From JARBUG01 sp035628915 (GTDB taxonomy: Bacteria > Bacillota > Sulfobacillia > Symbiobacteriales > Symbiobacteriaceae), in NCBI GenBank assembly GCA_035628915.1, contig DASPIW010000007.1, positions 1-64,000 on the forward strand: a stretch of DNA of 64,000 nucleotides. The letters run 5' to 3'. Below, in pieces: positions 24,609 to 31,874 of this stretch. The position numbers were made by a program, and so were the translations under genes. Positions within the stretch are counted from its first letter, which is position 1. The number at the start of each line of letters is the position of its first letter. The notes below the pieces were generated by a model. That model saw only the letters and a program-made list of their open reading frames with translations, did not search any database and was not told the DNA's origin.

Positions 24609-25082
24609 ATGAAGAAGCGAATCTGGGCGCTGGTGCTGTTGGCGGTCGTTGCCGCCGGTGGTCTGTACTTCTGGAATACCGATGCGAGCCGGGACCGTCG
24701 GGTCTGGCGCCGGTTCGCCGCCGAACTGACGGAGAAGAACGTGGCCAACGTCGAGTTCGGGGCCGCCAAGGCGATGACGCTCTCCGAGTCCGACCGGCGG
24801 GAGATACTGGGGCTGCTGCAGGTGGCCCGGTTCGACCGGTCCAACCGTGCCGGCGAAGGCCCCACCCCTCAGGCAATCATCAGCATTACGTTCACGGATG
24901 GCCGGAAGGTAAACATCGGCATGTGGGGCATGACCACGTATGAACTGAGCCCCCGCCATCTGGACCCGGACTCACAGTTCCTCATTATGAGCGAGGAGCT
25001 GGGGATCTGGCTCAGGAATCACTTTACGGGACCAGCAATCGGCGCCGGCGGGCATGCAGCCCCCGGCGCCGTTTCTTCTTAG
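24609..25082 (+). CDS. Small membrane-anchored protein of unknown function
   Basis: 157 residues: an N-terminal anchor (RIWALVLLAVVAAGGLYFW), then a soluble extracytoplasmic domain with DGRKVNIGMWGMTTYELSP and ending GIWLRNHF. No family recognised. It follows capA by 8 bases and is probably cotranscribed; an envelope role is likely. The final codons, about residues 145-157 (Gly/Ala-rich), coincide with a terminator hairpin, and the TAG stop lies in its T-tract, so the protein's own tail encodes the terminator. Its stop codon interlocks with that of the convergent repeat-protein gene. Confidence 0.75.
   Translation: MKKRIWALVLLAVVAAGGLYFWNTDASRDRRVWRRFAAELTEKNVANVEFGAAKAMTLSESDRREILGLLQVARFDRSNRAGEGPTPQAIISITFTDGRKVNIGMWGMTTYELSPRHLDPDSQFLIMSEELGIWLRNHFTGPAIGAGGHAAPGAVSS
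25040..25080 (+). terminator. Terminator embedded in the 3' end of the preceding gene
   Basis: CGGCGCCGG at 25040 pairs with the CCGGCGCCG ending at 25071, extended by GGGC/GCCC with one bulge, and is followed by TTTCTTCTT. It ends the capA transcript. Confidence 0.75.
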
Positions 25083-25582
25083 CTCCCGCCGCCGGAAGCG
25101 GCGGCACGCTGCTTGCTTTCGTGTTCCCAGTAGACGCAGCAGACCACGGCGGCGGCCATGAGCCAGGGCATGCCGGCGACTTCCACGTGCACGTCCTTGC
25201 CGGCAAACCCGCCGCCAATGCGGCCCTGCATCTGCCCATCCTCTCCGCAGAAAAGATGGACGTCCTTGCCGAAAGACTTTCCACCAAGCCGGCCCGCAAT
25301 CGTGGTACCGTCGACGGTCAGGCTCAGGTCCTGCCCAGCGAACTTGCCGCCCATGCGACCGAAGAGCGTAGCGGCATCCATGTCGAAGGCGACATCCTTG
25401 CCGTCCACACCGCCCCCCCAGCGCCCGCTCAGGTGGCTGCCGTCGAACTGAAAACGGACGTCCTTGCCAAACACTCGCCCGCCCATTCGTCCGGCAAGAT
25501 TGACGCCGTCGAATTCAGCGTGAATATCGTAGCCGCCAAAACGCCCGCCGATGCGGCCATGAATGCCTGCACTGGTCAGCAT
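25079..25582 (-). CDS. Six-copy 22-residue glycine-arginine repeat protein, unknown function
   Basis: 167 residues. The pattern G-R-[IMWL]-G-G-x3-G-x-D-[VIL] starts at residues 9, 31, 53, 75, 97 and 120, an almost exact 22-residue period (examples GRMGGRVFGKDVRF and GRIGGGFAGKDVHV). Alternating hydrophobics after each D-[VIL] suggest two short strands per repeat and hence a beta-solenoid. A hydrophobic stretch (MPWLMAAAVVCCVYW, 138-152) follows the last repeat and could anchor the C-terminus, leaving a Gly-rich tail. ATG at 25582 has AGAGGAGGG upstream; the longer open frame lacks support. It is divergent from the cadC operon and convergent with the previous gene. I do not recognise the family. 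Confidence 0.75.
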   Translation of the reverse strand: MLTSAGIHGRIGGRFGGYDIHAEFDGVNLAGRMGGRVFGKDVRFQFDGSHLSGRWGGGVDGKDVAFDMDAATLFGRMGGKFAGQDLSLTVDGTTIAGRLGGKSFGKDVHLFCGEDGQMQGRIGGGFAGKDVHVEVAGMPWLMAAAVVCCVYWEHESKQRAAASGGGS

Positions 25583-25642
25583 GCTGCTTTCCCTCCTCTG
25601 TACTGCAAATAAGACTTTATCACTCGCCGAAAAAGTTCGGTA

Positions 25643-25671
25643 GTGACAACTGGTGGGAAACGGCATAAAAT
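25643..25671 (+). promoter_or_regulatory. Promoter of the cadC-cadA operon
   Basis: GTGACA (25643-25648) and TAAAAT (25666-25671) with a 17-base spacer; transcription would start near 25678, only about 15 bases before the first codon. Confidence 0.7.
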
Positions 25672-25673
25672 GA

Positions 25674-25695
25674 TATTCAAACAGATATCGAAATG
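25674..25695. promoter_or_regulatory. ArsR/CadC-type operator
   Basis: The imperfect palindrome ATATTCAAACAGATATCGAAAT resembles the A/T-rich 12-2-12 operators of CadC/SmtB repressors (half-site TATTCAAA...). In two parts: ATATTCAAACA (25674-25684) and GATATCGAAAT (25685-25695). It covers the predicted transcription start and the cadC start codon, fitting autorepression. Confidence 0.6.
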
Positions 25696-26094
25696 AAGGT
25701 GGAGACGACGGCACCTGATGAAGTTGAACGTGCCCTGGCTGCCGACCAGGACACCTGTGAAATATTCTCCTACGACCCGGCCAAAGTAGAGCGGCTGAAA
25801 GCCCAGGTGGCGGGCACCGAAGGGCTGGCCCTCCTGTTCAAGGCGCTGGCGGACGACACCCGTGTCCGGATTGCCCTGGCACTGTCGCACGACGAACTGT
25901 GCGTCTGCGATGTGGCCCATTTAATGGATATCAGCGTGGCGACGGCTTCGCATCATCTGCGCCTGCTGCGGAACATGGGGCTGGTCAAGTACCGTAAAGA
26001 AGGCAAGTTGGTCTTTTACTCCCTCGACGATGCACATGTCGTTACCATTATTCGGACCGCACTCGACCACTTCGGGGAGGCCAAACACAAGTGA
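25693..26094 (+). CDS. cadC: ArsR/SmtB family metal-sensing repressor (CadC-like)
   Basis: 133 residues. The winged-helix core has the helix alpha-3 metal site ELCVCD (C70 and C72), the recognition helix SVATASHHLRLLRNMGLV, and an N-terminal Cys in DTCEIFSYD (C22), as in CadC proteins that sense Cd, Pb and Zn. The alpha-5 ligand set D-x-H...H-x-x-E is also kept (DAHVVTIIRTALDHFGE), so a second, zinc-type site may exist. The start ATG has no good ribosome binding site and follows a very short leader, so translation may be nearly leaderless. It overlaps the ATPase start by 4 bases (GTGA). Metal release of the repressor would induce the exporter. Confidence 0.9.
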   Translation: MKVETTAPDEVERALAADQDTCEIFSYDPAKVERLKAQVAGTEGLALLFKALADDTRVRIALALSHDELCVCDVAHLMDISVATASHHLRLLRNMGLVKYRKEGKLVFYSLDDAHVVTIIRTALDHFGEAKHK

Positions 26095-28238
26095 GTGCTG
26101 CTACTTCCGCCGCAGCCCGGGCCGTTTACCGGCTGACGGGCCTGACCTGAACGGACTGCGCCGCCAAGTTCGAGAAAGACGTGGCGGCGCTCCCTGGGGT
26201 CACCAGGGTCGAATTGAACTTTTCGGCCGCGAAGATTACGATTGAAGGCAGCTTTGACCGGACTGCGGTGGAAGCCGCCGGCAAGGCCCATAACGTCTCC
26301 ATTCGGGCGGAGCGGGAGGAAGCCCCCCCGGTCCCATTCTGGAAGGCCAATCCCTACGTGATTTCCACGGCAGTTGCGATGGTCTTTGCGCTGGGCGGTC
26401 AGGTGGCGGAGTACCTGCAGCCTGGCGCCGCTTCCATGATCATGTATGGTCTGGCGATCCTGGCGGGCGGTTATACCACGGCTTCCCGGGGGCTGCGTAA
26501 CCTACTGAAACTAGAATTTGATATGGATGTCCTGATGACGATTGCCGTGGCTGGCGCCGCCGCCATCGGCGAGTGGAGCGAGGGCGCCGTGGTGGCGGTG
26601 CTGTTCGGCGTCAGCGAGACGCTCGAAGCCTATACGATGGACCGGGCGCGCCAGTCGCTCCGCTCCCTGATGGAGATTGCACCTCGGGTGGCCCGGGTGC
26701 TGCGGGCCGGCCAGGAGGCCGAAATTCCTGTCGAAGATGTGCGGGTGGGCGACACGCTGATTGTCCGCCCCGGCGAGAAGCTGGCGATGGACGGCAGCAT
26801 TATCGCAGGCCGGTCGGCGATCAATCAGGCAGCCATTACGGGCGAGTCGATGCCGGCGGACAAGGCGCCGGGCGATGAAGTCTTCGCCGGGACGATCAAT
26901 GGGGAAGGCGCCCTGGAAGTCCGGGTGACTCGTCTGGTCGAGGATTCGACGCTGGCGAAGGTCATCCGACTGGTGGAGGAGGCCCAGGCGCAGCGGCCCC
27001 GGGTCCAGACGTTCATCGAGCGGTTTGCCAGGTACTACACGCCGGGCATCATGGCCCTGGCGGGCCTGATGATCGTCGTGCCGCCCCTGCTGCTGGGCGC
27101 CGAGTGGGGGCCGTGGATTTACCGGGGACTCTCACTGCTGGTGGTGGGGTGCCCGTGTGCCCTGGTGCTGTCGACTCCCGTCACCGTCGTTTCGGCGATT
27201 TCCAACGCGGCCCGTAACGGCGTGCTGATCAAGGGTGGAGCGCATTTGGAGCGGGCGGGCACGCTGCAGGCCGTCGCCTTTGACAAGACGGGCACCCTGA
27301 CCCGGGGGCGCCCGGAGGTAACAGATTTGCAGTCGGTCAGCGACCTGTCGGTCAGCGACTTGATGGAGCTGGCGGCAGCCGTGGAAGGTCGGTCTGAGCA
27401 CCCGCTGGCCCGGGCCATCGTCCGGCGGGCGGCAATCGGGATGGCGGGCAGCGGGCCGTCGGGTCGTGTGGTCTCCGACATGTCGGCGATTGTAGGGCGC
27501 GGGGCGAAAGCGACCGTGGATGGGCAGACCGTTTATGTCGGCTCCCCCGGCCTCTTCCGGGACGACCTGCGCCTGGACCTGGGCGCCGCCGCCCCCCTGG
27601 TGGAGCAGTGGCAGAACGGCGGTAAGACCGTGATGCTCGTGGGCACCGGCGAGCGGGTGCTGGGCGCCGTGGCCGTGGCTGATACGCCCCGGGAGTCGAG
27701 CCGGGGCGCCCTCGCCGGCCTCAAACAGGCCGGTGTCGCCCGCACCGTCATGCTGACCGGCGACAACGCCGCCACAGCCCGGGCCATCGGCAGCCGGCTG
27801 GGCGTGGATGAAGTGCGGGCCGAACTGCTGCCCCATGACAAAGTGGCCGCCCTGCGGGAACTGGAGCGGGAACACGGGGCGATCGGCATGGTGGGCGACG
27901 GTGTGAACGACGCCCCGGCCCTGGCGGCGGCCACGGTGGGCATCGCCATGGGCGGGGCAGGTACCGATGTCGCCCTGGAGACCGCCGACATCGCCCTGAT
28001 GGCCGATGACCTGAGCAAGCTGCCGTTCACCATCCGGCTCAGCCGGACGACGCTGCGGGTGATCAAGCAGAACATCGGCCTGGCGCTGGGGCTGAAGCTC
28101 CTGGCCGTGCTGGCGGTCTTCCCGGGGTGGCTGACGCTCTGGCTGGCGATTCTCGCCGACATGGGCGCCACGATTTTGGTGACGATGAACGGCATGCGCC
28201 TGCTGCGGGTGAAGCCGGAAGAGGGGTACGGCGACTGA
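26091..28238 (+). CDS. cadA: CadA/ZntA-type P1B ATPase, probable selenoprotein (TGA read as Sec20)
   Basis: 715 residues if the in-frame TGA at 26148-26150 is decoded as selenocysteine. The reading frame opens with GTG at 26091, 10 bases after GGGGAGG and overlapping the cadC stop (GTGA). It reads VYRLTGLT-(TGA)-TDCAAKFEKDV: a heavy-metal-associated domain in which TGA takes the place of the first Cys of the GLTCxxC motif. Downstream are six or more membrane helices, the CPC metal site (C354-P-C356), phosphorylation site D398 in DKTGTLT, and GDGVNDAP (D603). These are features of Zn/Cd/Pb-exporting ATPases. A shorter protein starting at 26181 would lose the metal-binding motif. A SECIS-like hairpin follows the TGA directly. 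Alternatives are a nonsense mutation or a sequencing error TGC to TGA. Confidence 0.85.
26151..26190 (+). promoter_or_regulatory. Putative bacterial SECIS element in the cadA mRNA
   Basis: Directly 3' of the TGA, GCGCCGCCA (26158-26166) pairs perfectly with TGGCGGCGC (26182-26190). GTT (26168-26170) pairs with GAC (26178-26180) above an A-G mismatch, leaving the apical loop CGAGAAA. The loop begins 20 bases after the TGA and has G at its second position, matching the known bacterial requirement (loop 16-37 bases from UGA, G among the first two loop bases). It would bind SelB. The selA, selB, selC and selD genes are not in the window. Confidence 0.7.
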
Positions 28239-28273
28239 GGCAAGCATAGAATCACCCCGAGGGGTGAGGCCGC

Positions 28274-28990
28274 GTGAGCGCGATCGGGCTGATGTCGGTG
28301 CTGGCAGGCATGGCGAACGTGGTGGGCGGGTGGTTTACGCTCTCGCCTCTGTTCTCCCGGTCGCACATGGAGCAGCTGGTCGCGCTGGGCGCCGGCTTCC
28401 TGCTGGGGGGCGCCCTGCTGACCATGCTGCCCGGGGCGCTCATGCTGACCCACCAGGCGCCGCTCTTCGTCGCCCTGGGCTATCTGGGCATTTTCGCGGC
28501 CCGGCGGCTCTCTGCCTCATCGGGCGGCAAGCACGGCGCTTCGCTGGAGGCGGCGTGGGCCGCCACCGGCGCCATGGCCCTCCATAGCTTTTTTGACGGC
28601 GCCGCTCTGGGCACCGCCATGGGAGCGGATGGCCGCCTGGGCATCATGGCTTTCCTGGCGGTCTTTCTGCACAAGCTGCCCGAAGGGTTCAGCCTGGCGG
28701 CGCTGGTGATGACGGCGACGGGATCGAGGCGGCTGGGCATGGCGGCTACGTGGGCCGTCGGCGCCGTTACTATGCTGGGCGCGGTGCTGGCCTTCAGTTG
28801 GGCCGAAGTCGTCCGCCTGCCGCAGGGCGCTCTGATGGGCGTGGCCGCCGGCTCGTTCCTGTACGTTGGCACCACCGACATGCTGCCCTCCGTACCCAAG
28901 AAGGGAATCAACACCTGGTTGGTGCTGGTGGGAGTCGCCCTGGTCTACCTGCTGACCGGCGCCGCCGGGGGCCACTCGCACGTGCACTAG
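28274..28990 (+). CDS. ZIP family divalent metal transporter
   Basis: 238 residues, about seven or eight membrane helices. The ZIP signature is present: HSFFDGAALG in one helix and HKLPEGFSLAAL in the next, with His and Glu ligands of the metal path. The C-terminus is short and His-rich (GGHSHVH). ZIP proteins usually import Zn, Fe or Mn. The GTG start at 28274 has GAGGGGTGAGG upstream, 35 bases after the ATPase stop, so it belongs to the cad operon. An importer beside an exporter may tune metal balance; direction is not proven by sequence. Confidence 0.9.
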   Translation: MSAIGLMSVLAGMANVVGGWFTLSPLFSRSHMEQLVALGAGFLLGGALLTMLPGALMLTHQAPLFVALGYLGIFAARRLSASSGGKHGASLEAAWAATGAMALHSFFDGAALGTAMGADGRLGIMAFLAVFLHKLPEGFSLAALVMTATGSRRLGMAATWAVGAVTMLGAVLAFSWAEVVRLPQGALMGVAAGSFLYVGTTDMLPSVPKKGINTWLVLVGVALVYLLTGAAGGHSHVH

Positions 28991-29008
28991 CTGCGTATGG
29001 AACATCGG

Positions 29009-29046
29009 CCCCGTGCTGCAACGCTGGTTGCGGCACGGGGCTTCAT
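29009..29046 (+). terminator. Terminator of the cad operon
   Basis: CCCCGTGC-TGCAAC (29009-29022) pairs with GTTGCGGCACGGGG (29027-29040) over a GCTG loop, with one mismatch, then CTTCATT. Confidence 0.8.
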
Positions 29047-29063
29047 TATGGGGGGCCGACCCA

Positions 29064-29304
29064 CTTTTTGCCACGGAGAACACGGAAGGGAACACGGAAA
29101 TCGCGGCAGTGGAAGTGGGAAGGTGATATGGCCCCGGATTGCGCTGATGGCGCTGATTTGGGAACAATGCGGATGAAAATACTGATGAAACATGTTTCTG
29201 GGCAATCTCTCACGGCTCTTTCGGGATGTACTCTCTATTTTATAATTAAATATAGTGTAAACTTCCGTGTCCTCCGCGCCTTCCGCGCCCTCAGTGGTAA
29301 AATG
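29064..29304. repeat. Intergenic palindromic repeat element, copy 2
   Basis: The left edge reads TTTTTGCCACGGAGAACACGG and the right edge, on the opposite strand, CATTTTACCACTGAGGGCGCGG-type sequence, forming imperfect inverted ends. The left arm matches copy 1 read backward over more than 100 bases (ACACGGAA, GCAGTGGAAGTGGGA, GATATGGCC, ATTGCGCTGATGGC and so on), and TTTCTGGGCAAT (29191) and TTTCGGGAT recur in the centre. No protein is encoded; the surrounding 29047-29348 spacer holds nothing else. Confidence 0.65.
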
Positions 29305-29350
29305 CCTCCACTACCCCACACTAGCAGCCTTCAAAGACATGACAACATGA

Positions 29351-29375
29351 AGCGCCAGAAAGACTTTCTGGCGCT
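29351..29375. terminator. Terminator hairpin downstream of nirK
   Basis: AGCGCCAGAAAG and CTTTCTGGCGCT form a 12-bp stem around one base. It lies 43 bases beyond the nirK stop on the leftward side; T-tracts are weak. Confidence 0.6.
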
Positions 29376-29418
29376 CTATGGCAATGCAGTCGCGGATCCT
29401 CTGCCGGGCACCCGCAGC

Positions 29419-30534
29419 CTAATGTCCGCCCATGCCGGGCATCGGGTGGCCGTTCGGGTCGTGGTAGATCGCATCGACCGGCTGCCCCTCTACGTCGAGG
29501 AAGGCGACGGCGCCCTTATCGATGGCCCGGGAGATTGAATGGTCCACCAGCTGATACCGCCCGGGCACATCGATCGTGAACTCGACCCAGGCGGCGCCGC
29601 CGGCGGGAATCAGCGTTGTCTGGACGTTGCTGGCGGCTTCCGATGCGCCTTCGTGATGGACCTTGTCAAAGATCTCCCCGATCACATGGAACGATGAGAC
29701 CAGATTCGGGCCGCCGTTGCCCACGAAAATGCGAATCCGCTCGCCGGCCTTCGCTTTCATGACCTTGTCGCTCGTCAGGGCCTGGAAGGCGCCGTTGAAC
29801 ACCACATAGTTCGGCTGCTCGGCAAAGAGCAAATCGCCGTCATACGGCTGATGTCCGTGGTCGGCGGCCCGCCCGGCGGCGTAGACTTCGCCCTGCATGA
29901 CGTAGAATTCCCGGTCCACCGGCGGCAGGCCGCCTGCCGGCTCAACCACAATCAGGCCGTACATGCCCTGGGCAATGTGCGCCGGAATATGCGGCGAGGC
30001 GCAATGGTACACATACACGCCCGGATTGAGCGCCTTGAACGTGAAGCCCTTCTCCTCGCCGGGCTTCACCTGTGTGGAGGCGGCGCCGCCGCCGGGGCCG
30101 TTGACCGCGTGCAGGTCGATGGAGTGAACGTTCTTGCTGTCCGCATCGTTCTTCAGGTGGAGTTCCACGGCATCGCCTTCACGTACCCGGAGCAGTGGCC
30201 CGGGGACGGTCTTCTCGAAGGTCCAATAGGTGTAGGTGGTGCCGTCGGCCAGCTTCCCGTCCAGTTCCATGGTCTGCAGGTTCAGCACGACGGGTTGCGC
30301 TGCGGTTCGGTTGATGACGGCAGGCAGGTCCGCCGGGTTCTTGCGCACATCGGCGGCGTCAGCCCGGGCCGGTTCAAACGCGGGCGTCGGGTTGACGGTT
30401 CCTTCCAATGTGGTCAGGTCGCCTTTCAGAGACTGCAGCGACTCGCTGAGTTTGCCATTGGCCACGGCCGTCCATCCGGAGAGGGCAACGGCGGCGAGGG
30501 CGACGCCTGCAGCGATGAGATTAAGTCTGCTCAT
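29419..30534 (-). CDS. nirK: Copper-containing nitrite reductase (NirK)
   Basis: 371 residues. A signal/anchor segment (LNLIAAGVALAAVALSGWTAVA) leads two cupredoxin domains. Type 1 copper ligands are in HCASPHIPAHIAQGM (Cys, His, Met) with a preceding His in SIDLHA. Type 2 ligands are the His of HSIDLHA, the His of CASPHI and the His of SSFHVIGEIFDKVH in domain 2. The active-site Asp/His pair used in nitrite reduction to NO is consistent (NVHSIDLH). ATG at 30534 follows GAAAGGGTGA; an in-frame GTG lies nine bases upstream. The protein likely sits on the outer face of the membrane. No nitric oxide reductase or nitrate reductase genes are near. Closely related multicopper oxidases are less likely given the ligand pattern. 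Confidence 0.9.
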   Translation of the reverse strand: MSRLNLIAAGVALAAVALSGWTAVANGKLSESLQSLKGDLTTLEGTVNPTPAFEPARADAADVRKNPADLPAVINRTAAQPVVLNLQTMELDGKLADGTTYTYWTFEKTVPGPLLRVREGDAVELHLKNDADSKNVHSIDLHAVNGPGGGAASTQVKPGEEKGFTFKALNPGVYVYHCASPHIPAHIAQGMYGLIVVEPAGGLPPVDREFYVMQGEVYAAGRAADHGHQPYDGDLLFAEQPNYVVFNGAFQALTSDKVMKAKAGERIRIFVGNGGPNLVSSFHVIGEIFDKVHHEGASEAASNVQTTLIPAGGAAWVEFTIDVPGRYQLVDHSISRAIDKGAVAFLDVEGQPVDAIYHDPNGHPMPGMGGH

Positions 30535-30685
30535 CCGATTCACCCTTTCGCCAAAATTGTGTCGTCACCATGATTATGGCAGCTGGGGGCCATCGTCCTG
30601 TAGAGGCGCGGCGCGCATATTCGGGTAGACCATTGTACTCCGACAATATACGGATACCGCCTGAGCCTTGGTTCGGTAGTATGAC

Positions 30686-30727
30686 GACGGGGCCGTCTGC
30701 ACGCTTTACGCGGCAGGCGGCCCCGTC
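30686..30727. other. Large hairpin upstream of the sulfurtransferase gene
   Basis: GACGGGGCCG (30686-30695) pairs with CGGCCCCGTC (30718-30727), with an inner CTGC/GCAG stem; GCTTTT follows at 30731. It looks like a terminator, but no transcript is expected to enter from the left because nirK is divergent. It may be a leader structure of the sulfurtransferase mRNA or end an unseen transcript. Confidence 0.45.
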
Positions 30728-30811
30728 ACCGCTTTTGGTAGGAGGCGATTGCTTCCTGGTGGCGAAGGACCTAGAATAGTCTCGAAAGCGCCCCCCAGAG
30801 GAGGTTTCGGC

Positions 30812-31645
30812 ATGAGCCATGGCCGGCCGCTGATCACCGTCGATGAGTTCGTTGCCCTGCCCAAGGCCGAGAAAGCTGTTGTAATCGCCGACTGCCGTGC
30901 CGGTTCAGGCGATGACCTGGAAGCCGGGCGCCGCGCCTACCGGGCGGCTCACATTCCCGGCGCTGTTCACATCCACCTTGAAGAAGATCTGTGCGGCCAT
31001 GGGGGCGAGCACGGTGGGCGCCACCCCCTGCCGGACCCGGCTACGGTGGCGGCCAAGTTAGGCGCCGCCGGCATAGGGCCGGGGGTCACGGTCGTGGCCT
31101 ACGACGAAAGCGGGCAGTTCGGGTGCCGGTTCTGGTGGGAACTACGCTGGCTGGGGTTCGATGACGTGTTCATCCTGAACGGCGGCATAAAGGCGTGGGA
31201 AGCGGCGGGGCAGCCCCTGACGGCCGAAGTGCCGCACCCCATGGCCCGGACATTCGTACCGCACGTCCGCCCGGAGTTGGTCGCATCTATGACCGACGTG
31301 CTGCACCGCCCCGCCGACCAGGTCGTCATCGACGCGCGGTCGGCCTCCCGGTATGCCGGCAACCCCGACCCGCTGGATGCCAAGCCGGGGCATATTCCCG
31401 GCGCCATCAACCGCTTCTGGGGCGACAACCTGAATCCCGACGGTACCTGGAAGTCGCTGGCGGAACTGTCTGCGCGCTTCAGGGGGCTTCCGGACGGCAA
31501 ACGCCTGATTCACGCCTGTGGTTCAGGGGTGACGGCATGTGCCAACCTCGTGGCCATGGTCACACTGGGGCTGGATCCCGGGCGCCTGTACGTTGGCAGT
31601 TGGAGCGACTGGTGCACCTACGACGAGAACCCAATCGAAAAGTGA
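30812..31645 (+). CDS. Sulfurtransferase with two rhodanese domains (thiosulfate / 3-mercaptopyruvate type)
   Basis: 277 residues. The N-terminal inactive rhodanese domain (DCRAGSGDDLEAGRRAYRAAHIPGAVHI) is followed by a catalytic domain with DARSASRYAG and active-site loop CGSGVTA within HACGSGVTACAN. CGSGVTA is the loop usual in mercaptopyruvate sulfurtransferases. It moves a sulfane sulfur to cyanide or thiols. ATG at 30812 follows AGAGGAGG. It is monocistronic and is not adjacent to the sulfur operon at 8.6-13.9 kb, with which it may share function. Confidence 0.92.
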   Translation: MSHGRPLITVDEFVALPKAEKAVVIADCRAGSGDDLEAGRRAYRAAHIPGAVHIHLEEDLCGHGGEHGGRHPLPDPATVAAKLGAAGIGPGVTVVAYDESGQFGCRFWWELRWLGFDDVFILNGGIKAWEAAGQPLTAEVPHPMARTFVPHVRPELVASMTDVLHRPADQVVIDARSASRYAGNPDPLDAKPGHIPGAINRFWGDNLNPDGTWKSLAELSARFRGLPDGKRLIHACGSGVTACANLVAMVTLGLDPGRLYVGSWSDWCTYDENPIEK

Positions 31646-31653
31646 AAGCCTAA

Positions 31654-31680
31654 GGGGCAGGCCGCGGCCTGCCCCCGTCT
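31654..31680. terminator. Bidirectional terminator
   Basis: GGGGCAGGCC (31654-31663) pairs with GGCCTGCCCC (31666-31675), followed by CGTCTCTTACTTT on the plus strand. It separates the sulfurtransferase gene from the convergent helD unit. Confidence 0.85.
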
Positions 31681-31686
31681 CTTACT

Positions 31687-31827
31687 TTACCGCATCTTCC
31701 ACCGCCGGCGGAAGCTATCGGGCATCTTGATTCCCGGTCCCGCCCACAGGAAGCCGGAATCCGGCCAATACGTCCGGGTCGTAGACGTGCCGTCCGTCAA
31801 GACGAACATCCATACGATGCGTTTCAC
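31687..31827 (-). CDS. Small protein downstream of helD, unknown function
   Basis: 46 residues, KRIVWMFVLTDGTSTTRTYW at the start (after the initiator) and a basic end FRRRWKMR. The GTG start has GGCAGGAGG about 9 bases upstream, and the gene ends just before a terminator, 48 bases after helD. Aromatic-rich (five Trp/Tyr) but without a clear membrane segment. I do not recognise it; the ribosome binding site and position are the support. Confidence 0.5.
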   Translation of the reverse strand: MKRIVWMFVLTDGTSTTRTYWPDSGFLWAGPGIKMPDSFRRRWKMR

Positions 31828-31874
31828 GAAATCAGCCTCCTGCCAGAACAGACGGGCCGTGTCCGGATGCCGTT

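Noticed and set aside
26148..26150. The TGA in the ATPase gene as an ordinary stop, with a separate ATPase gene starting at GTG 26181
   Set aside because: The sequence on both sides of the TGA encodes one continuous HMA domain, the start at 26181 has no ribosome binding site and lies inside that domain, and the overlap start at 26091 has a good site. A point error TGC to TGA remains possible and is stated as such.
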